Source: Phycisphaeraceae bacterium
GTDB taxonomy: Bacteria > Planctomycetota > Phycisphaerae > Phycisphaerales > UBA1924
Length of the DNA: 64,000 nt
Direction of reading: 5' to 3'
NCBI GenBank assembly: GCA_007693965.1
Contig: RECQ01000036.1
Coordinates: forward strand, 1-64,000
Positions 44,977 to 53,875 of the stretch are shown here, piece by piece (the first letter of the stretch is position 1; the number at the start of each line of letters is the position of its first letter). Made by a program: the position numbers and the translations under genes. Under the pieces are notes generated by a model, which ran no database searches, had not been told where the DNA came from, and saw only the letters and a program-made list of their open reading frames with translations.

Positions 44977-45215
44977 GTTTGGGCTCCTTTTTTGCGAAAC
45001 TATGCTAGGACAAAAAAGGTCGTCGTCGATCGTAGTGGTACCGGCGCCCTCGGGAGATGGTTCGTTCCGGTTTTTCCTGATCTCGGGCGCCGCCCCGGCG
45101 TCGGGGGGACCATCGCGGGCGTACCATAGCCTTCGAACGCAAACGTCCGGGGAAGCCCAGGATCGCCCCGGCTCACGCCTCCCTCCACCCCGCACCGGAC
45201 CGGCTTCAGCAACGC

Positions 45216-46586
45216 ATGGCACGAACCAAGGAACGCACGGACATCAAGGTCGCCTCTGAGAAGGCGGTGCTCGCGGCCGTCCATCTCCCCGACAGTCGCT
45301 TCGACGAGCGCGATCCTCTGGGCGAGCTGCGCTCGCTGGCCGAGACCGCTGGCGCGGTCGTGGTTGGCGAGCTGATCCAGAACCGGCAGCGCCCGGAGGC
45401 CGGCACATACATCGGCTCCGGCAAGCTCGACGAGTTGAAGGGCCTGTGCGACACCACCGGCGCCACGCTCATCGTCTTCGACCACGATCTCTCCCCGTCG
45501 CAGATCGGCAACATCGAGAAACACTGCGAACGCAAAGTCGTCGACCGCTCCGAGCTGATCCTCGACATCTTCGCCAGTCGCGCCACCACCCACGAAGCCA
45601 AGCTCCAGGTCGAACTGGCCCAGCTTGAATACACCTTCCCCCGCCTGCGGGCCATGTGGGACCACCTCGAGCGCATCGTCGGCGTCGGAGGCGTGATGGG
45701 CATCGGCGCCAGAGGCCCCGGCGAGCAGCAGCTCGAGATCGACCGGCGCATCGTCAAGCGCAAGCAGACGCAGCTCCGTCGCGAGTTGGAGGAAATCCAG
45801 AGCCGCAAGCGCCGCGAGGTCAGCCGGCGCCGGCGCGACCACTACACCGTCGGCCTCGTCGGCTACACCAACGCCGGCAAGTCCACACTCTTCAACACCC
45901 TCACCGCCGGCGGCGCCTATGCCGACGACCGCCTCTTCGCCACCCTCATGACCCGCACCCGCGAGTGGGACGTCGGTGGCGGCGCCGGCGTGATGCTCTC
46001 CGACACCGTCGGCTTCGTCCGCGACCTGCCGCACAACCTCATCGCGTCCTTCAAAGCGACCCTTGAAGAGACCACCCACGCCGACCTGCTGCTCATCGTG
46101 CTCGACGTCTCCGATCCGAGCGCCGAGATGCAGTACGAGACGGTGATGAAGACGCTGGACGAGATCTTCGAGGAAGTCGAAAAGTCTGAGCGCAAGGCCG
46201 GCGCCGCGTGGGAAGCGCCGGAGCGCCAGCTGCTGCTCAACAAGGTCGATCGCCTCCAGGACAACAAGGAAATCCTCTACTGGGTCGCGCGCTCCCCCGG
46301 CGCCATCCCCATCTGCGCCCGCGATCCCGAGGATGAGGGCCTGGAGACCCTGCGCCAACGGGTGCGTGAAAAGTCAATGGGCGATGTGCGCGAGCTGACG
46401 CTCATCACACCCATGGCCGACTCGAAAACGATCAACTCGCTGGAAAACCGATCCGAGGTGCTGGAGCGGAGCTATGACAACGGCGAAGCGCGGATCCGAG
46501 CCCGCATCGGCTCGCGCGTGCTGGACCAGCTCCGCGCAGGCGGGGCGAAGTTCGAGATCGAGCCCGCCGCGAGCGGGGGCATGTAG
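45216..46586 (+). CDS. hflX: GTPase HflX
   Basis: HflX is a ribosome-splitting translational GTPase that rescues stalled ribosomes. The 456-residue protein has the N-terminal HflX domain (GELIQNRQRPEAGTYIGSGK, then ELKGLCDTTGA and FDHDLSPSQ), the coiled-coil-linked segment GVMGIGARGPGEQQLEIDRR, and the GTPase G motifs GYTNAGKSTLFNTL, DTVGFVRDLPH and NKVDRL. A C-terminal extension ends at an ATG TAG where a repeat element begins. It starts at ATG 45216. Divergent from the S41 protease; downstream comes a repeat and the tRNA-Thr gene. Confidence 0.95.
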   Translation: MARTKERTDIKVASEKAVLAAVHLPDSRFDERDPLGELRSLAETAGAVVVGELIQNRQRPEAGTYIGSGKLDELKGLCDTTGATLIVFDHDLSPSQIGNIEKHCERKVVDRSELILDIFASRATTHEAKLQVELAQLEYTFPRLRAMWDHLERIVGVGGVMGIGARGPGEQQLEIDRRIVKRKQTQLRRELEEIQSRKRREVSRRRRDHYTVGLVGYTNAGKSTLFNTLTAGGAYADDRLFATLMTRTREWDVGGGAGVMLSDTVGFVRDLPHNLIASFKATLEETTHADLLLIVLDVSDPSAEMQYETVMKTLDEIFEEVEKSERKAGAAWEAPERQLLLNKVDRLQDNKEILYWVARSPGAIPICARDPEDEGLETLRQRVREKSMGDVRELTLITPMADSKTINSLENRSEVLERSYDNGEARIRARIGSRVLDQLRAGGAKFEIEPAASGGM

Positions 46587-46703
46587 AAAAGTAGCAAAGC
46601 GGAACAACAGCAAAGCAGCAAAGGCTTTGACCTCGCCCACGAATGGTGGGCACACCATCCGATTTGCTGCTTTCACGCTTTGCTGATTTGCTGCTTTTCC
46701 AAA
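46585..46703 (+). repeat. AGCAAAGC-type dispersed element, copy D
   Basis: The element begins within the hflX stop codon. It has AGCAAAGCGG and AGCAAAGCAGCAAAGG on the left and the inverse CGATTTGCTGCTTTCACGCT, TTGCTGATTTGCTGCTTTTC on the right. The core GGCTTTGACCTCGCCCACGA is near-identical to copy B read on its minus strand. No ORF is coded by it. Confidence 0.75.
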
Positions 46704-46827
46704 GCCCCACCGCCCCGCGTCCATGACCCGAGGCGACGGCCCCGCGGTCGGCGCCGCCCGTCCGGGGGCCCTCGTCCAGGGCCCGGCGCGGGTTTCCCGT
46801 CGTCCGGAGCGGAAACGGACGCGCCGA

Positions 46828-46857
46828 TTGGACAACCCGCCCCCCCGCCGCGATACT
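46828..46857 (+). promoter_or_regulatory. Candidate promoter of tRNA-Thr
   Basis: TTGGAC (46828-46833) and GATACT (46852-46857) are 18 bp apart, 12 bp upstream of the mature tRNA 5' end. That spacing fits a short leader before the tRNA. The match to TTGACA/TATAAT is partial. Confidence 0.5.
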
Positions 46858-46868
46858 TCCGCCCCTGC

Positions 46869-46941
46869 GCCACCTTAGCTCAGTTGGTAGAGCGGAGCTT
46901 TCGTAAAGCTCAGGTCATCGGTTCGAGTCCGATAGGTGGCT
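46869..46941 (+). tRNA. tRNA-Thr (anticodon CGT)
   Basis: A 73-nt cloverleaf can be folded: acceptor GCCACCT with AGGTGGC, D stem GCTC/GAGC, anticodon stem GAGCT/AGCTC with loop TTCGTAA, T stem ATCGG/CCGAT with loop TTCGAGT. Anticodon CGT (46902-46904) reads ACG, threonine. The CCA end is not encoded; the discriminator is T. No intron is present. Confidence 0.97.
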
Positions 46942-47161
46942 TTCGCGTCGGGCGGCGCGTTGTCGAATCGTCGTTCATCGCGCCGGTGAATGTCAGTGTT
47001 CGCTCATCGGGGGGTGCGTAGTGTTGCGCTGGTGTTGCGCGATCAGCATGGGCCCGCGCGGATGTCACACCGATCGCATCCTGCTCCTTCTATCCCGACT
47101 GACCGGGGCGCCGCCGGCTCGGCCTCACGCTCCCCCGGATCCGGCGCCGGAGACCGATCCA

Positions 47162-47791
47162 GTGATCAACATCATCTGCGACCGCTGCGAGCGAACCATC
47201 TCCGTCCCGAGTGAGAAGGCGGGTACGAAGCTCGAGTGCCCGGATTGCGGCGACATCAACATCGTCCCAAAGGGCGAAAAGGATCCGCCCGAAGCCGCCA
47301 CCGACCGGGCGACCGCGCTGGGGCTCCCCCCCGACGTCGCCCCGGAGACGCGCATCGCGCTGGTGCGTCCCTCACTCTGGCGCAGCAGACCCTTCACTTT
47401 CGTGTTGCTCGCGTTCGGACCGATCGCCATCTCCATTCTCGCTTTCGCAATGGGATGGGGTTTCGTGCAGAACATCTGGTGGTGGGCGACGCCGGTCGTT
47501 GGCTGGCTGATCCTCCTGGCCGGATGGTTCGCCACAGCCATGTTTTCGTCGCTGGAGATCACCAACAAGCGCACCGTCGAACGCCGCGGCCTGCTCAGCC
47601 GGCGCACCAGCGAAGTTCTGCACGATCACGTCCGCAACATCGAGATCAGCCAGTCATTCCTGAACAGGCTCACCCGCGTCGGCGAGCTGGGCATCTCCAG
47701 CGCCGGACAGAGCGGCGTCGAAATCCACATCCACAACGTCCCCAACCCCCATCGCCTGCGGAAGATCATCGACGCCTACCGGCCGCTCTGA
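47162..47791 (+). CDS. bPH2 (DUF304) membrane protein with N-terminal zinc ribbon
   Basis: The 209-residue protein starts with a zinc-ribbon (CDRCERTISVPSEKAGTKLE, then CPDCGD). Two membrane segments follow (FTFVLLAFGPIAISILAFAM and IWWWATPVVGWLILLAGWFA), then a bacterial PH-like domain (SLEITNKRTVERRGLLSRRT, then VLHDHVRNIEISQSFLNRL). bPH2 proteins are common small membrane proteins of unclear role. GTG at 47162 (GGAG about nine bases upstream) is preferred; the upstream frame to 47021 is proline-rich and not family-like. The combination of zinc ribbon and PH domain is seen in planctomycetes. Confidence 0.75.
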   Translation: MINIICDRCERTISVPSEKAGTKLECPDCGDINIVPKGEKDPPEAATDRATALGLPPDVAPETRIALVRPSLWRSRPFTFVLLAFGPIAISILAFAMGWGFVQNIWWWATPVVGWLILLAGWFATAMFSSLEITNKRTVERRGLLSRRTSEVLHDHVRNIEISQSFLNRLTRVGELGISSAGQSGVEIHIHNVPNPHRLRKIIDAYRPL

Positions 47792-47931
47792 GCCTGCCGA
47801 TCGACGGGGCTCATGTCCCGGGGGAGCGTTTGTCGATCCAGCATCGCAGCCGTCGCCGGGCTACACTGACGCGGTCGCCGCAGGTCGCCTCTGACGGCCC
47901 GTGATCGACGCCACCCCCCACGGACGCCCCC

Positions 47932-48255
47932 ATGACCCTCCCATCGAGAATACGCTTGCGGCTTCTGGCGCTGGTGATCGGCGTGCCGCTGGCGACGGTG
48001 GGCGTTATATCCCTCAGCCCGTCTTGGGCCGCCCTGCCGCTGGTCGGCGTGGCCGTCTATGCCTTCACGGTCAGTGTCAACAAGGTCTCGCACCGCCTCG
48101 CCCAGCCCAGTTGCTGGACCTGCGGCCACGACCTCGCCGCCCAGCCCACGGGTGAATACGGCGTCGCCTGCCCCGACTGCGGCTCGCTCAATCAGCACCT
48201 GGCGAAGCGCGAACTGCACGTCGATGATGACGATTCACCAAATCTGAACGCCTGA
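47932..48255 (+). CDS. Small membrane protein with C-terminal zinc ribbon
   Basis: The 107-residue protein has two membrane segments (about 10-30 and 33-52) and a C-terminal four-cysteine zinc ribbon (CWTCGHDLAAQPTGEYGVACPDCG). The function is unknown, and similar zinc-ribbon proteins with CGYDLxG lie nearby (49417-50430). TACACT about 70 bases upstream could be a -10 box. Confidence 0.65.
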   Translation: MTLPSRIRLRLLALVIGVPLATVGVISLSPSWAALPLVGVAVYAFTVSVNKVSHRLAQPSCWTCGHDLAAQPTGEYGVACPDCGSLNQHLAKRELHVDDDDSPNLNA

Positions 48256-48322
48256 ACACTTCCAGGAATTTCCCCCCACGGACGGACCCACGCACGGCGC
48301 TCAGCCTGTGCGCCTAGCTGCA

Positions 48323-49015
48323 TCACGCGCGCCGGCGCCGCCCGACCGTGAGCAGCGCCAGCCCGGCGGCGCCGAGACCCGCGGCGGAGGGAATGGGAAT
48401 GACGCCCATGCCGCCGTCGCCGTTGTCGTTGCCCTCCCGAACCTCGAGTGTGAGCGTCGGGGTGAGGCCACTGGAGAACCCGAAGATCGAGCTGCGATCC
48501 TCCAGAGGCAGCACCAGATCGTCGACGACAAAGCCGCCCAGCACGGCCATGCTCCCGAGCCGGTCCGTCAGCATCGCCAGGCCATCGGAGTTCAGGGAGA
48601 TGGAGATCATCTGCCCCATCAACGACTCATCGAACGCAATGGAGCCGAAGACGTCGCCATCACCAAGGTCATCGAAGATGTCGCCGCCGCCGATGCGATT
48701 GCTGAAGCTGGAAAAGGGCGTCGATACATCGCGGAACTCGTAGACGCCGGAGTTGGTGATGCCGAATTGGGAATCGATCAGCACTGAGAACGTGGCGCTC
48801 TCGACCACGCCGCTGAGTCCGGTGAGATTGAACCCGAACCAGTTGCGCGAGGTAATGTCGGACTCACCCGCAACATAGTTGAGCGAGTCATTGGCCACAC
48901 CTTCGGAGGAGATCCACCCCCGATCGACGGTGTTGAGCATCGTGGTCCCGGCGTGCGCGGCGGAAGCGCCGACGCCCACTGCGACGACTGCTGCGACAAA
49001 TCCTGAAGGCTTCAT
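48323..49015 (-). CDS. PEP-CTERM-like exported protein
   Basis: The 230-residue protein has a signal peptide (FVAAVVAVGVGASAAHA) and a C-terminal sorting-like tail: a proline-containing IPIPSAAGLGAAGLALLT segment then GRRRRA, matching PEP-CTERM proteins that an exosortase processes. The middle resembles secreted beta-sandwich anchor proteins (SRNWFGFNLTGLSGVVESAT, GDGDVFGSIAFDESLMGQ). No exosortase lies in the window. The ATG at 49015 is chosen because the signal peptide follows directly; the frame to 49060 adds basic residues. Confidence 0.82.
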   Translation of the reverse strand: MKPSGFVAAVVAVGVGASAAHAGTTMLNTVDRGWISSEGVANDSLNYVAGESDITSRNWFGFNLTGLSGVVESATFSVLIDSQFGITNSGVYEFRDVSTPFSSFSNRIGGGDIFDDLGDGDVFGSIAFDESLMGQMISISLNSDGLAMLTDRLGSMAVLGGFVVDDLVLPLEDRSSIFGFSSGLTPTLTLEVREGNDNGDGGMGVIPIPSAAGLGAAGLALLTVGRRRRA

Positions 49016-49416
49016 ATTGAACATCTCTCTCACCATGCGCAAGGCAATGGCTTCAATCACCCACTCTGAACACGGCCGAGCGTTCGCGGCTCAACCCCCG
49101 GTCCGCCCGCGACATACGGACGATCTCGAACCGATGTCTGCCCCATCCCTGGGCGCCCGGCCCCGAACCCACTTGCTGCCTGGTCAGAGACCGAGTGAAT
49201 ACGCAGAAGCAACCCTGACGAGCGACTCCCACTTCTGTGATGCTACCAGATATCGGACCAGATCTCCAGCGCCGCGCCCGGCCAGACGCCGTCGCACAAA
49301 CCTCTGCGCCACAAATGCTTACAGAATCTGCCCCGGCGTTGTCGCCTCAGGCGAACTGGATCAACGCCTCCGTCAGCGCCAGTACCCTTCGTCGGTGAAC
49401 GGAGAGAATCAGCCTC
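49016..49416. other. Gap between PEP-CTERM-like and zinc-ribbon protein genes
   Basis: These 401 bases must hold the divergent promoters of the two flanking genes, but no clear -35/-10 pair, hairpin or ORF with coding character was found. Confidence 0.4.
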
Positions 49417-50430
49417 GTGGACCCACACCGCCATCCCGAATCGGCCGAAGCGCACACCTGTCCGCGCTGCGGCTACGACCTCGCCGGCCAGATCGCGGCG
49501 TGGACCCACGCATGCGAGATGCAGGGCCGCTGCCCTGAGTGCGGCATGGGCTTTTTCTGGGGCGACCTGCTGAGCGAAAGCCGCCGACGCCTGCCCTGGC
49601 TCTATGAACACGCCCGCCATCCCATGGACATCCGCGCCGCGCTGAGCACATTCGCGCGGGCCCTGCTGCCCAACCGGTTCTGGCGGCGCGTCGGCCCCTT
49701 TTGCGAAGTGCGCCCGGGGCGTCTGGCGCTCTGGCTCGCAGGCGTTTCGGGGCTGCTCTTTGGCTTGATGTGGTTTGTGAGCGCGGCCGTGTGGATTCCA
49801 CTGGGGCTTCTCTACGCCCCGCAGCCGGTCTATGCCCCTCCCCCGGGCGAACCGAATCCGATCCTGATGACAGCGCTCAATGCAGGGCTGGCCCAGTTCG
49901 GAGGAATGTGGTTCGGTGAGGAGCTCAAGCCCATCCCATCACCGGGATGGTTGATATCGCTCACTTTCGCGTTGATGTCGTTCATGATGGCGATGGTCGC
50001 CATCTCGGCGCCCTCGTTCTGGAAATCAGTCAGGACGCGCAAGCGCCACATCGCGCGCATCGCGGTGTACTCGCTTGCTGGCCCACTGGTCATGCAGGCA
50101 GTCCACTATCTTTCCACGTTCTGGATTGTTACGAGTTTTCTGTACGGCTTCGACCCGATGGCGCTCGAATGGCGGTGGTGGGCCAGTCCCTTTGAGAGGG
50201 TTTATTCACTGCTCAACGTAGTGATCGTCGCGCAGCTCGGTGTTGGACTGGCGCTGCTCACTGCCTCGTGGTGGTTCGGGCTGCGGCGGGGACTGGGCAT
50301 GAGCCGCCGCAACGCGACGGGCCTCGCCGCGATGTCACTCGCGGTCGCCCTGTTCGCCGCCTTCATATTCGTGGTGATCATCTGGATCGACCTGTATCTC
50401 CTTGAGGATATGACCGCGCTCCCGCAGTGA
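49417..50430 (+). CDS. Zinc-ribbon polytopic membrane protein, function unknown
   Basis: The 337-residue protein has an N-terminal CPRCGYDLAGQIAAWTHACE segment followed by GRCPECGMGFFWG, i.e. a split zinc ribbon of the CxxCGYDLxG type found in many planctomycete membrane proteins. At least five hydrophobic segments follow (such as LALWLAGVSGLLFGLMWFVS, then LAAMSLAVALFAAFIFVVII). No catalytic motif is seen. Start is a GTG at 49417 with GGAGA about 12 bases upstream, slightly long. Confidence 0.7.
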   Translation: MDPHRHPESAEAHTCPRCGYDLAGQIAAWTHACEMQGRCPECGMGFFWGDLLSESRRRLPWLYEHARHPMDIRAALSTFARALLPNRFWRRVGPFCEVRPGRLALWLAGVSGLLFGLMWFVSAAVWIPLGLLYAPQPVYAPPPGEPNPILMTALNAGLAQFGGMWFGEELKPIPSPGWLISLTFALMSFMMAMVAISAPSFWKSVRTRKRHIARIAVYSLAGPLVMQAVHYLSTFWIVTSFLYGFDPMALEWRWWASPFERVYSLLNVVIVAQLGVGLALLTASWWFGLRRGLGMSRRNATGLAAMSLAVALFAAFIFVVIIWIDLYLLEDMTALPQ

Positions 50431-50437
50431 GCGGCCG

Positions 50438-50443
50438 TATAAT
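50438..50443 (+). promoter_or_regulatory. Candidate -10 box for glyA
   Basis: A perfect TATAAT lies 96 bp before the glyA start, in a GC-rich context just after the preceding stop. No good -35 box is at the expected distance (50415-50420 reads CGCGCT), so only the -10 supports it. Confidence 0.35.
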
Positions 50444-50538
50444 GCCGCTGTCGGCCGGCGAGGAAGCGACGATCGTCCTCCCGCGCGCCAACACGACTCA
50501 GTGAGCCGCTCCGCCAAAGGAGATTCAGGAGAGAATCC

Positions 50539-51849
50539 TTGTCCCACGACCCCATCGCCGAATCCGTCCTCGACCTCCTGCGCGACGCCGACCCCGATGT
50601 CGCCACGATCATCAATGCCGAGCAGGAGCGCCAGGCGAGCACCATCGAGCTCATCGCCAGTGAGAACCACGTCTCCCCCGCCGTCATGCACGCGATGGGG
50701 ACCTGCCTCACCAACAAGTACGCCGAGGGCTACCCCGGCGCCCGCTACTACGGCGGCTGCGAGCACCACGACCGCATCGAAACGCTCGCCCGCGAGCGGG
50801 CCAAGCAGCTCTTCGGCGCCCGCTTCGCCAACGTCCAGCCCCACTCCGGCGCCCAGGCCAACATGGCCGCGTTCATGGCGGCGATGAAGCCGGGCGAAAC
50901 CTTCGCCTCCCTCGTCCTCAAGGACGGCGGCCACCTCAGCCACGGGATGAAGATCAACTTCTCCGGAACCTTCTACACCCCCGTCCACTACCCCCTGCAC
51001 TACGACGAGAGCCACCCCGACTTCGAGCGCATCGACTACGAGGCCTGCCGTGAAGTGTGCGTCGAGCACAAGCCCAAGGTCATCCTCTGCGGCTACTCGG
51101 CGTACCCGCGCGAGATCGATTTCGCCCGCTTCCGCGCCATCGCCGACGAGGCGGGGGCGCTGCTGGTCGCGGATATTGCCCACATCGCCGGGCTGGTCGC
51201 CGCGGGCGTGCACCCGAGCCCCTTCCCGCACGCCCACATCGTCACCACCACCACGCACAAAACCCTCCGCGGCCCGCGGGGCGGACTGGTGCTGACCAAC
51301 GATGAAGAGCTTGCGAAGAAGATCGATCGATCGCTCTTCCCCGGCGTTCAGGGCGGGCCGCTCATGCACATCATCGGCGCCAAGGCGGTCGCCTTCGGCG
51401 AAGCCCTGAAGCCGGACTTCAAGGACTACGCCAAACGCGTCGTCGCCAACGCGCAGGCGCTGGCGAACGGCCTCATCGAGAAGGGCTACCGCATCACCTC
51501 CGGCGGCACGGACAACCACCTCATGCTCGTCGACCTCCGCGCTCGCGACGCCGAGCTCACCGGCGCCGACGCAGAGAAGTGGCTCGAAGCCGCGGGCGTC
51601 ATCACCAACAAGAACGGCATCCCCGACGACCCCAGGCCCCCGCGGATCACCAGCGGCCTGCGCCTGGGCTCGCCCGCCGTCACCACACGCGGCTTCGGCG
51701 CCGACGAGATGCGCCGCATCGCGGGATGGATCGACACCGTGCTGGGCTCGAAGGGCGAAGATGGCGCCACCCGGCAGGTCCGCGAAGAGGTCCGCGAGTT
51801 GTGCGCCGCCTTCCCGCTGCCGGGATCGGCCGCTCCGGCACGGGCCTGA
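50539..51849 (+). CDS. glyA: Serine hydroxymethyltransferase
   Basis: GlyA converts serine and tetrahydrofolate to glycine and methylene-THF. The 436-residue protein has [20 protein letters not shown], the [16 protein letters not shown] motif, [15 protein letters not shown], and the PLP lysine K241 in [13 protein letters not shown]. The start is a TTG at 50539, preceded by GGAGA at about six bases; no in-frame ATG gives a better N-terminus. The family's usual length fits. A good -10 box lies 96 bp upstream. It is the first gene of a plus-strand stretch; the following gene is unrelated. Confidence 0.95.
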   Translation: MSHDPIAESVLDLLRDADPDVATIINAEQERQASTIELIASENHVSPAVMHAMGTCLTNKYAEGYPGARYYGGCEHHDRIETLARERAKQLFGARFANVQPHSGAQANMAAFMAAMKPGETFASLVLKDGGHLSHGMKINFSGTFYTPVHYPLHYDESHPDFERIDYEACREVCVEHKPKVILCGYSAYPREIDFARFRAIADEAGALLVADIAHIAGLVAAGVHPSPFPHAHIVTTTTHKTLRGPRGGLVLTNDEELAKKIDRSLFPGVQGGPLMHIIGAKAVAFGEALKPDFKDYAKRVVANAQALANGLIEKGYRITSGGTDNHLMLVDLRARDAELTGADAEKWLEAAGVITNKNGIPDDPRPPRITSGLRLGSPAVTTRGFGADEMRRIAGWIDTVLGSKGEDGATRQVREEVRELCAAFPLPGSAAPARA

Positions 51850-51980
51850 GGCTCGAACGCGGCGAATCTTCACATTCCTTCGCTCATTCGCTGCAATCCG
51901 ACATCGAGCGGAGGCGTTCTGCCTGTGTGACGACGCGGCCCGATCCGCAGGCCGCGCGGCGGAACCAGAGAGGAGCCCAC

Positions 51981-53210
51981 ATGACGCCCCACACGATCAG
52001 GCGACCCTTCGCCAAGCTCGCCTCAGCAATGGCGATCGCACTGCCCGCATCACTCGCTTCGGGCTCGTGCCGGCCGGATCTGTCCTTCATCGCCACAGAG
52101 GTCGAGGCGTTCCTCGCCGAGAACCCATTCGTTCCCGGCATTGCGATCATCATCGGCCGCGATGACGAGGTCATTTACGAACGCGGCTTCGGCGATACGA
52201 CCACGACAAGCGTGATGCCCATCGCCTCGGCGACCAAGTGGATCACCGGCGCTGCACTGATGTCCCTTGTTGACGAAGGCCTGGTTTCACTCGACACACG
52301 GGTCGCGGAGTTCATCCCCGCGTTCGATGACGATGATGGTCCGCTCTCACGCATCACGCTGGGTCACTGCTTTGCGCACACCTCCGGGCTGCCCGCTCAA
52401 TCAGCAGCGCTCAACGACAGGAATCTGCCGCTGCAGGACTTCGCCGTGGTCACCGCCATCGCCGGTCCCCGGCTTGATTTGACGGGCGCGCCGGTCGAGC
52501 CCGGCGCCGAATTTCATTACGGAGGCGTGTCGATGCAGGTCGCCGGCGCCGTCATGGAGCTCGCCGCCGGCGAACCGTTCCAGGCGATTCTGGCGAGCCG
52601 CATCACCGATCCGCTCGGCATGTCATCCACCTTCTTCCCGCTCGGATCGCCCCGCGTCGCAGGCGGCCTGAACTCAAACGCAGCGGATTACGCGGCATTC
52701 CTCCAAAGCCTGTTCGACGGCGCTGCGGGCGCGGGCGGCGTTCTGTCAGCAGAAGCGATCGACACGCTCCTCGAAGACCAGGCCCATGGCGCCATTCGAA
52801 GATTCGTTCCGCCGTCCGTTCCCACAGGGTTCAGTCATGGCGTCGGTGTCTGGCTGGACCTCTTCGACGAAGAATCGGGCGCATCCGTCGAAGCGACTTC
52901 GGTCGGCGCCTACGGCGCCAATGCATGGCTCGATCGCTCCCGAGGGCTCTACGGCATGTTCATTGTCTTCTCAAACAATGGTCTCGTCACGCCACTGGTG
53001 CGCGATCTTCAGCGGGGTGTCGCGGACGCTGTCGATGTCTCACGCGCCGATCTCTCCGGCGACGGCGCCGTCGGCGCCGGCGACCTTGCGATCCTGCTCG
53101 GCGCCTGGGGAACCCAGGGCCCCGGCGATCTGGCAGGAAATGGCGTCGTCGGTTCAGCGGATCTGGCCATCCTTCTCGGCGCCTGGGGCCCGTGCCCGAA
53201 TCCGGACTGA
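51981..53210 (+). CDS. Exported beta-lactamase-family serine hydrolase with C-terminal dockerin-like repeats
   Basis: The 409-residue protein has a signal peptide (KLASAMAIALPASLA, then SGSC) and a class-C beta-lactamase/DD-peptidase-like domain. The SxxK motif is S83-A-T-K86 (IASATKWITG). The second motif is Y180-G-G, not Y-x-N, as in several esterase-like members, and HTSGLP is present. The C-terminus carries two calcium-binding-like repeats (LSGDGAVGAGDLAILLGAWG, LAGNGVVGSADLAILLGAWG). These dockerin-like modules are widespread in Phycisphaerae exported proteins and may attach them to other proteins or the surface. The ATG at 51981 has AGGAG six bases upstream. Activity could be peptidase or esterase rather than drug resistance. 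Confidence 0.88.
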   Translation: MTPHTIRRPFAKLASAMAIALPASLASGSCRPDLSFIATEVEAFLAENPFVPGIAIIIGRDDEVIYERGFGDTTTTSVMPIASATKWITGAALMSLVDEGLVSLDTRVAEFIPAFDDDDGPLSRITLGHCFAHTSGLPAQSAALNDRNLPLQDFAVVTAIAGPRLDLTGAPVEPGAEFHYGGVSMQVAGAVMELAAGEPFQAILASRITDPLGMSSTFFPLGSPRVAGGLNSNAADYAAFLQSLFDGAAGAGGVLSAEAIDTLLEDQAHGAIRRFVPPSVPTGFSHGVGVWLDLFDEESGASVEATSVGAYGANAWLDRSRGLYGMFIVFSNNGLVTPLVRDLQRGVADAVDVSRADLSGDGAVGAGDLAILLGAWGTQGPGDLAGNGVVGSADLAILLGAWGPCPNPD

Positions 53211-53269
53211 ATCCTGCGATTGCGCTGTAGTCGCGCGCCAGAACCAGATCGATCTCTGAAACGGCGTGA

Positions 53270-53875
53270 CTACGGCGAGATCGATCGCCCATCATCACCG
53301 ATCACCAACTCCCCCCGCGCTGCGCACTGCCGCATCCCCTCATAGATCGCCGCGCACACCGCCGTCGCCACGTTCAGCGATCGCTCGCCCGCGACCATCG
53401 GCAGCGACACCAGCCGATCCGGATGCCGCTCCAGCAGCGCATCCGGCAAACCCGCAGTCTCCTTGCCGAAGACCAGATGATCGCCGGGGCGGATCTCGAC
53501 ATCCCAGTGGGGCCGGGCGCACTTCGTGGTGTACAGCCACATCCGCGGCGACAAGGTGGAACGGCTCTCCGAGCCGTTGGTGGAACGACTCTCCGAGTCG
53601 TTGTTCAGCGCACGATCCGCTGATTCAGGCGTCGAGTTCGCACCATCTCGGCTCAGAGAGCCGAGCCACCGCAGATACGCCTCCCAATCATCATGCTCCG
53701 TCGGCGCCAGCCGCGGCCAGTAATCAAGCCCCGCGCGCCGCAGCGCCTTGACAGACGTATCAAACCCGAACGGCCGGATCAGATGCAACGCGCACCCGGT
53801 CGCGATGCACGTGCGCCCGATGTTGCCGGTGTTGTTGGGGATCTCGGGTTGGTGGAGAGTCAGTTGGAAGGGCAT
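53270..53875 (-). CDS. trmL: tRNA (cytidine(34)-2'-O)-methyltransferase TrmL with in-frame insertion
   Basis: TrmL is a SPOUT methyltransferase that modifies the wobble base of tRNA(Leu). The 201-residue protein has the family motifs PNNTGNIGRTCIATG, FGKETAGLPDALL and RSLNVATAVCAAIYE. Usual length is about 155-160; about 38 extra residues at about 71-108 (GSLSRDGANSTPESADRALN, then NDSESRST and NGSESRST) interrupt the region between AYLRWL and RMWLYTTK. These are coded by three units of a dispersed palindrome (53555-53670). Frame and motifs are intact, so it is likely active. Its start lies 16 bp inside the 3' end of the APH-like gene, suggesting coupling. Confidence 0.92.
   Translation of the reverse strand: MPFQLTLHQPEIPNNTGNIGRTCIATGCALHLIRPFGFDTSVKALRRAGLDYWPRLAPTEHDDWEAYLRWLGSLSRDGANSTPESADRALNNDSESRSTNGSESRSTLSPRMWLYTTKCARPHWDVEIRPGDHLVFGKETAGLPDALLERHPDRLVSLPMVAGERSLNVATAVCAAIYEGMRQCAARGELVIGDDGRSISP
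53555..53670. repeat. In-frame array of GGCTCTCYGAGCC palindromes inside trmL
   Basis: Two tandem units (53555-53580 and 53579-53605; GGTGGAACGGCTCTCCGAGC and GGTGGAACGACTCTCCGAGT) point one way and a third (53643-53670) the other way. Unit 1 matches the PP2C copy at 24 of 26 positions. On the trmL strand the two tandem units read NGSESRST and NDSESRST. The array adds about 38 codons. Confidence 0.8.

Noticed and set aside
51981-53210. Beta-lactam resistance enzyme
   Set aside because: The Y-x-N motif is Y-G-G and a dockerin-like tail is present, so peptidase or esterase activity is at least as likely.
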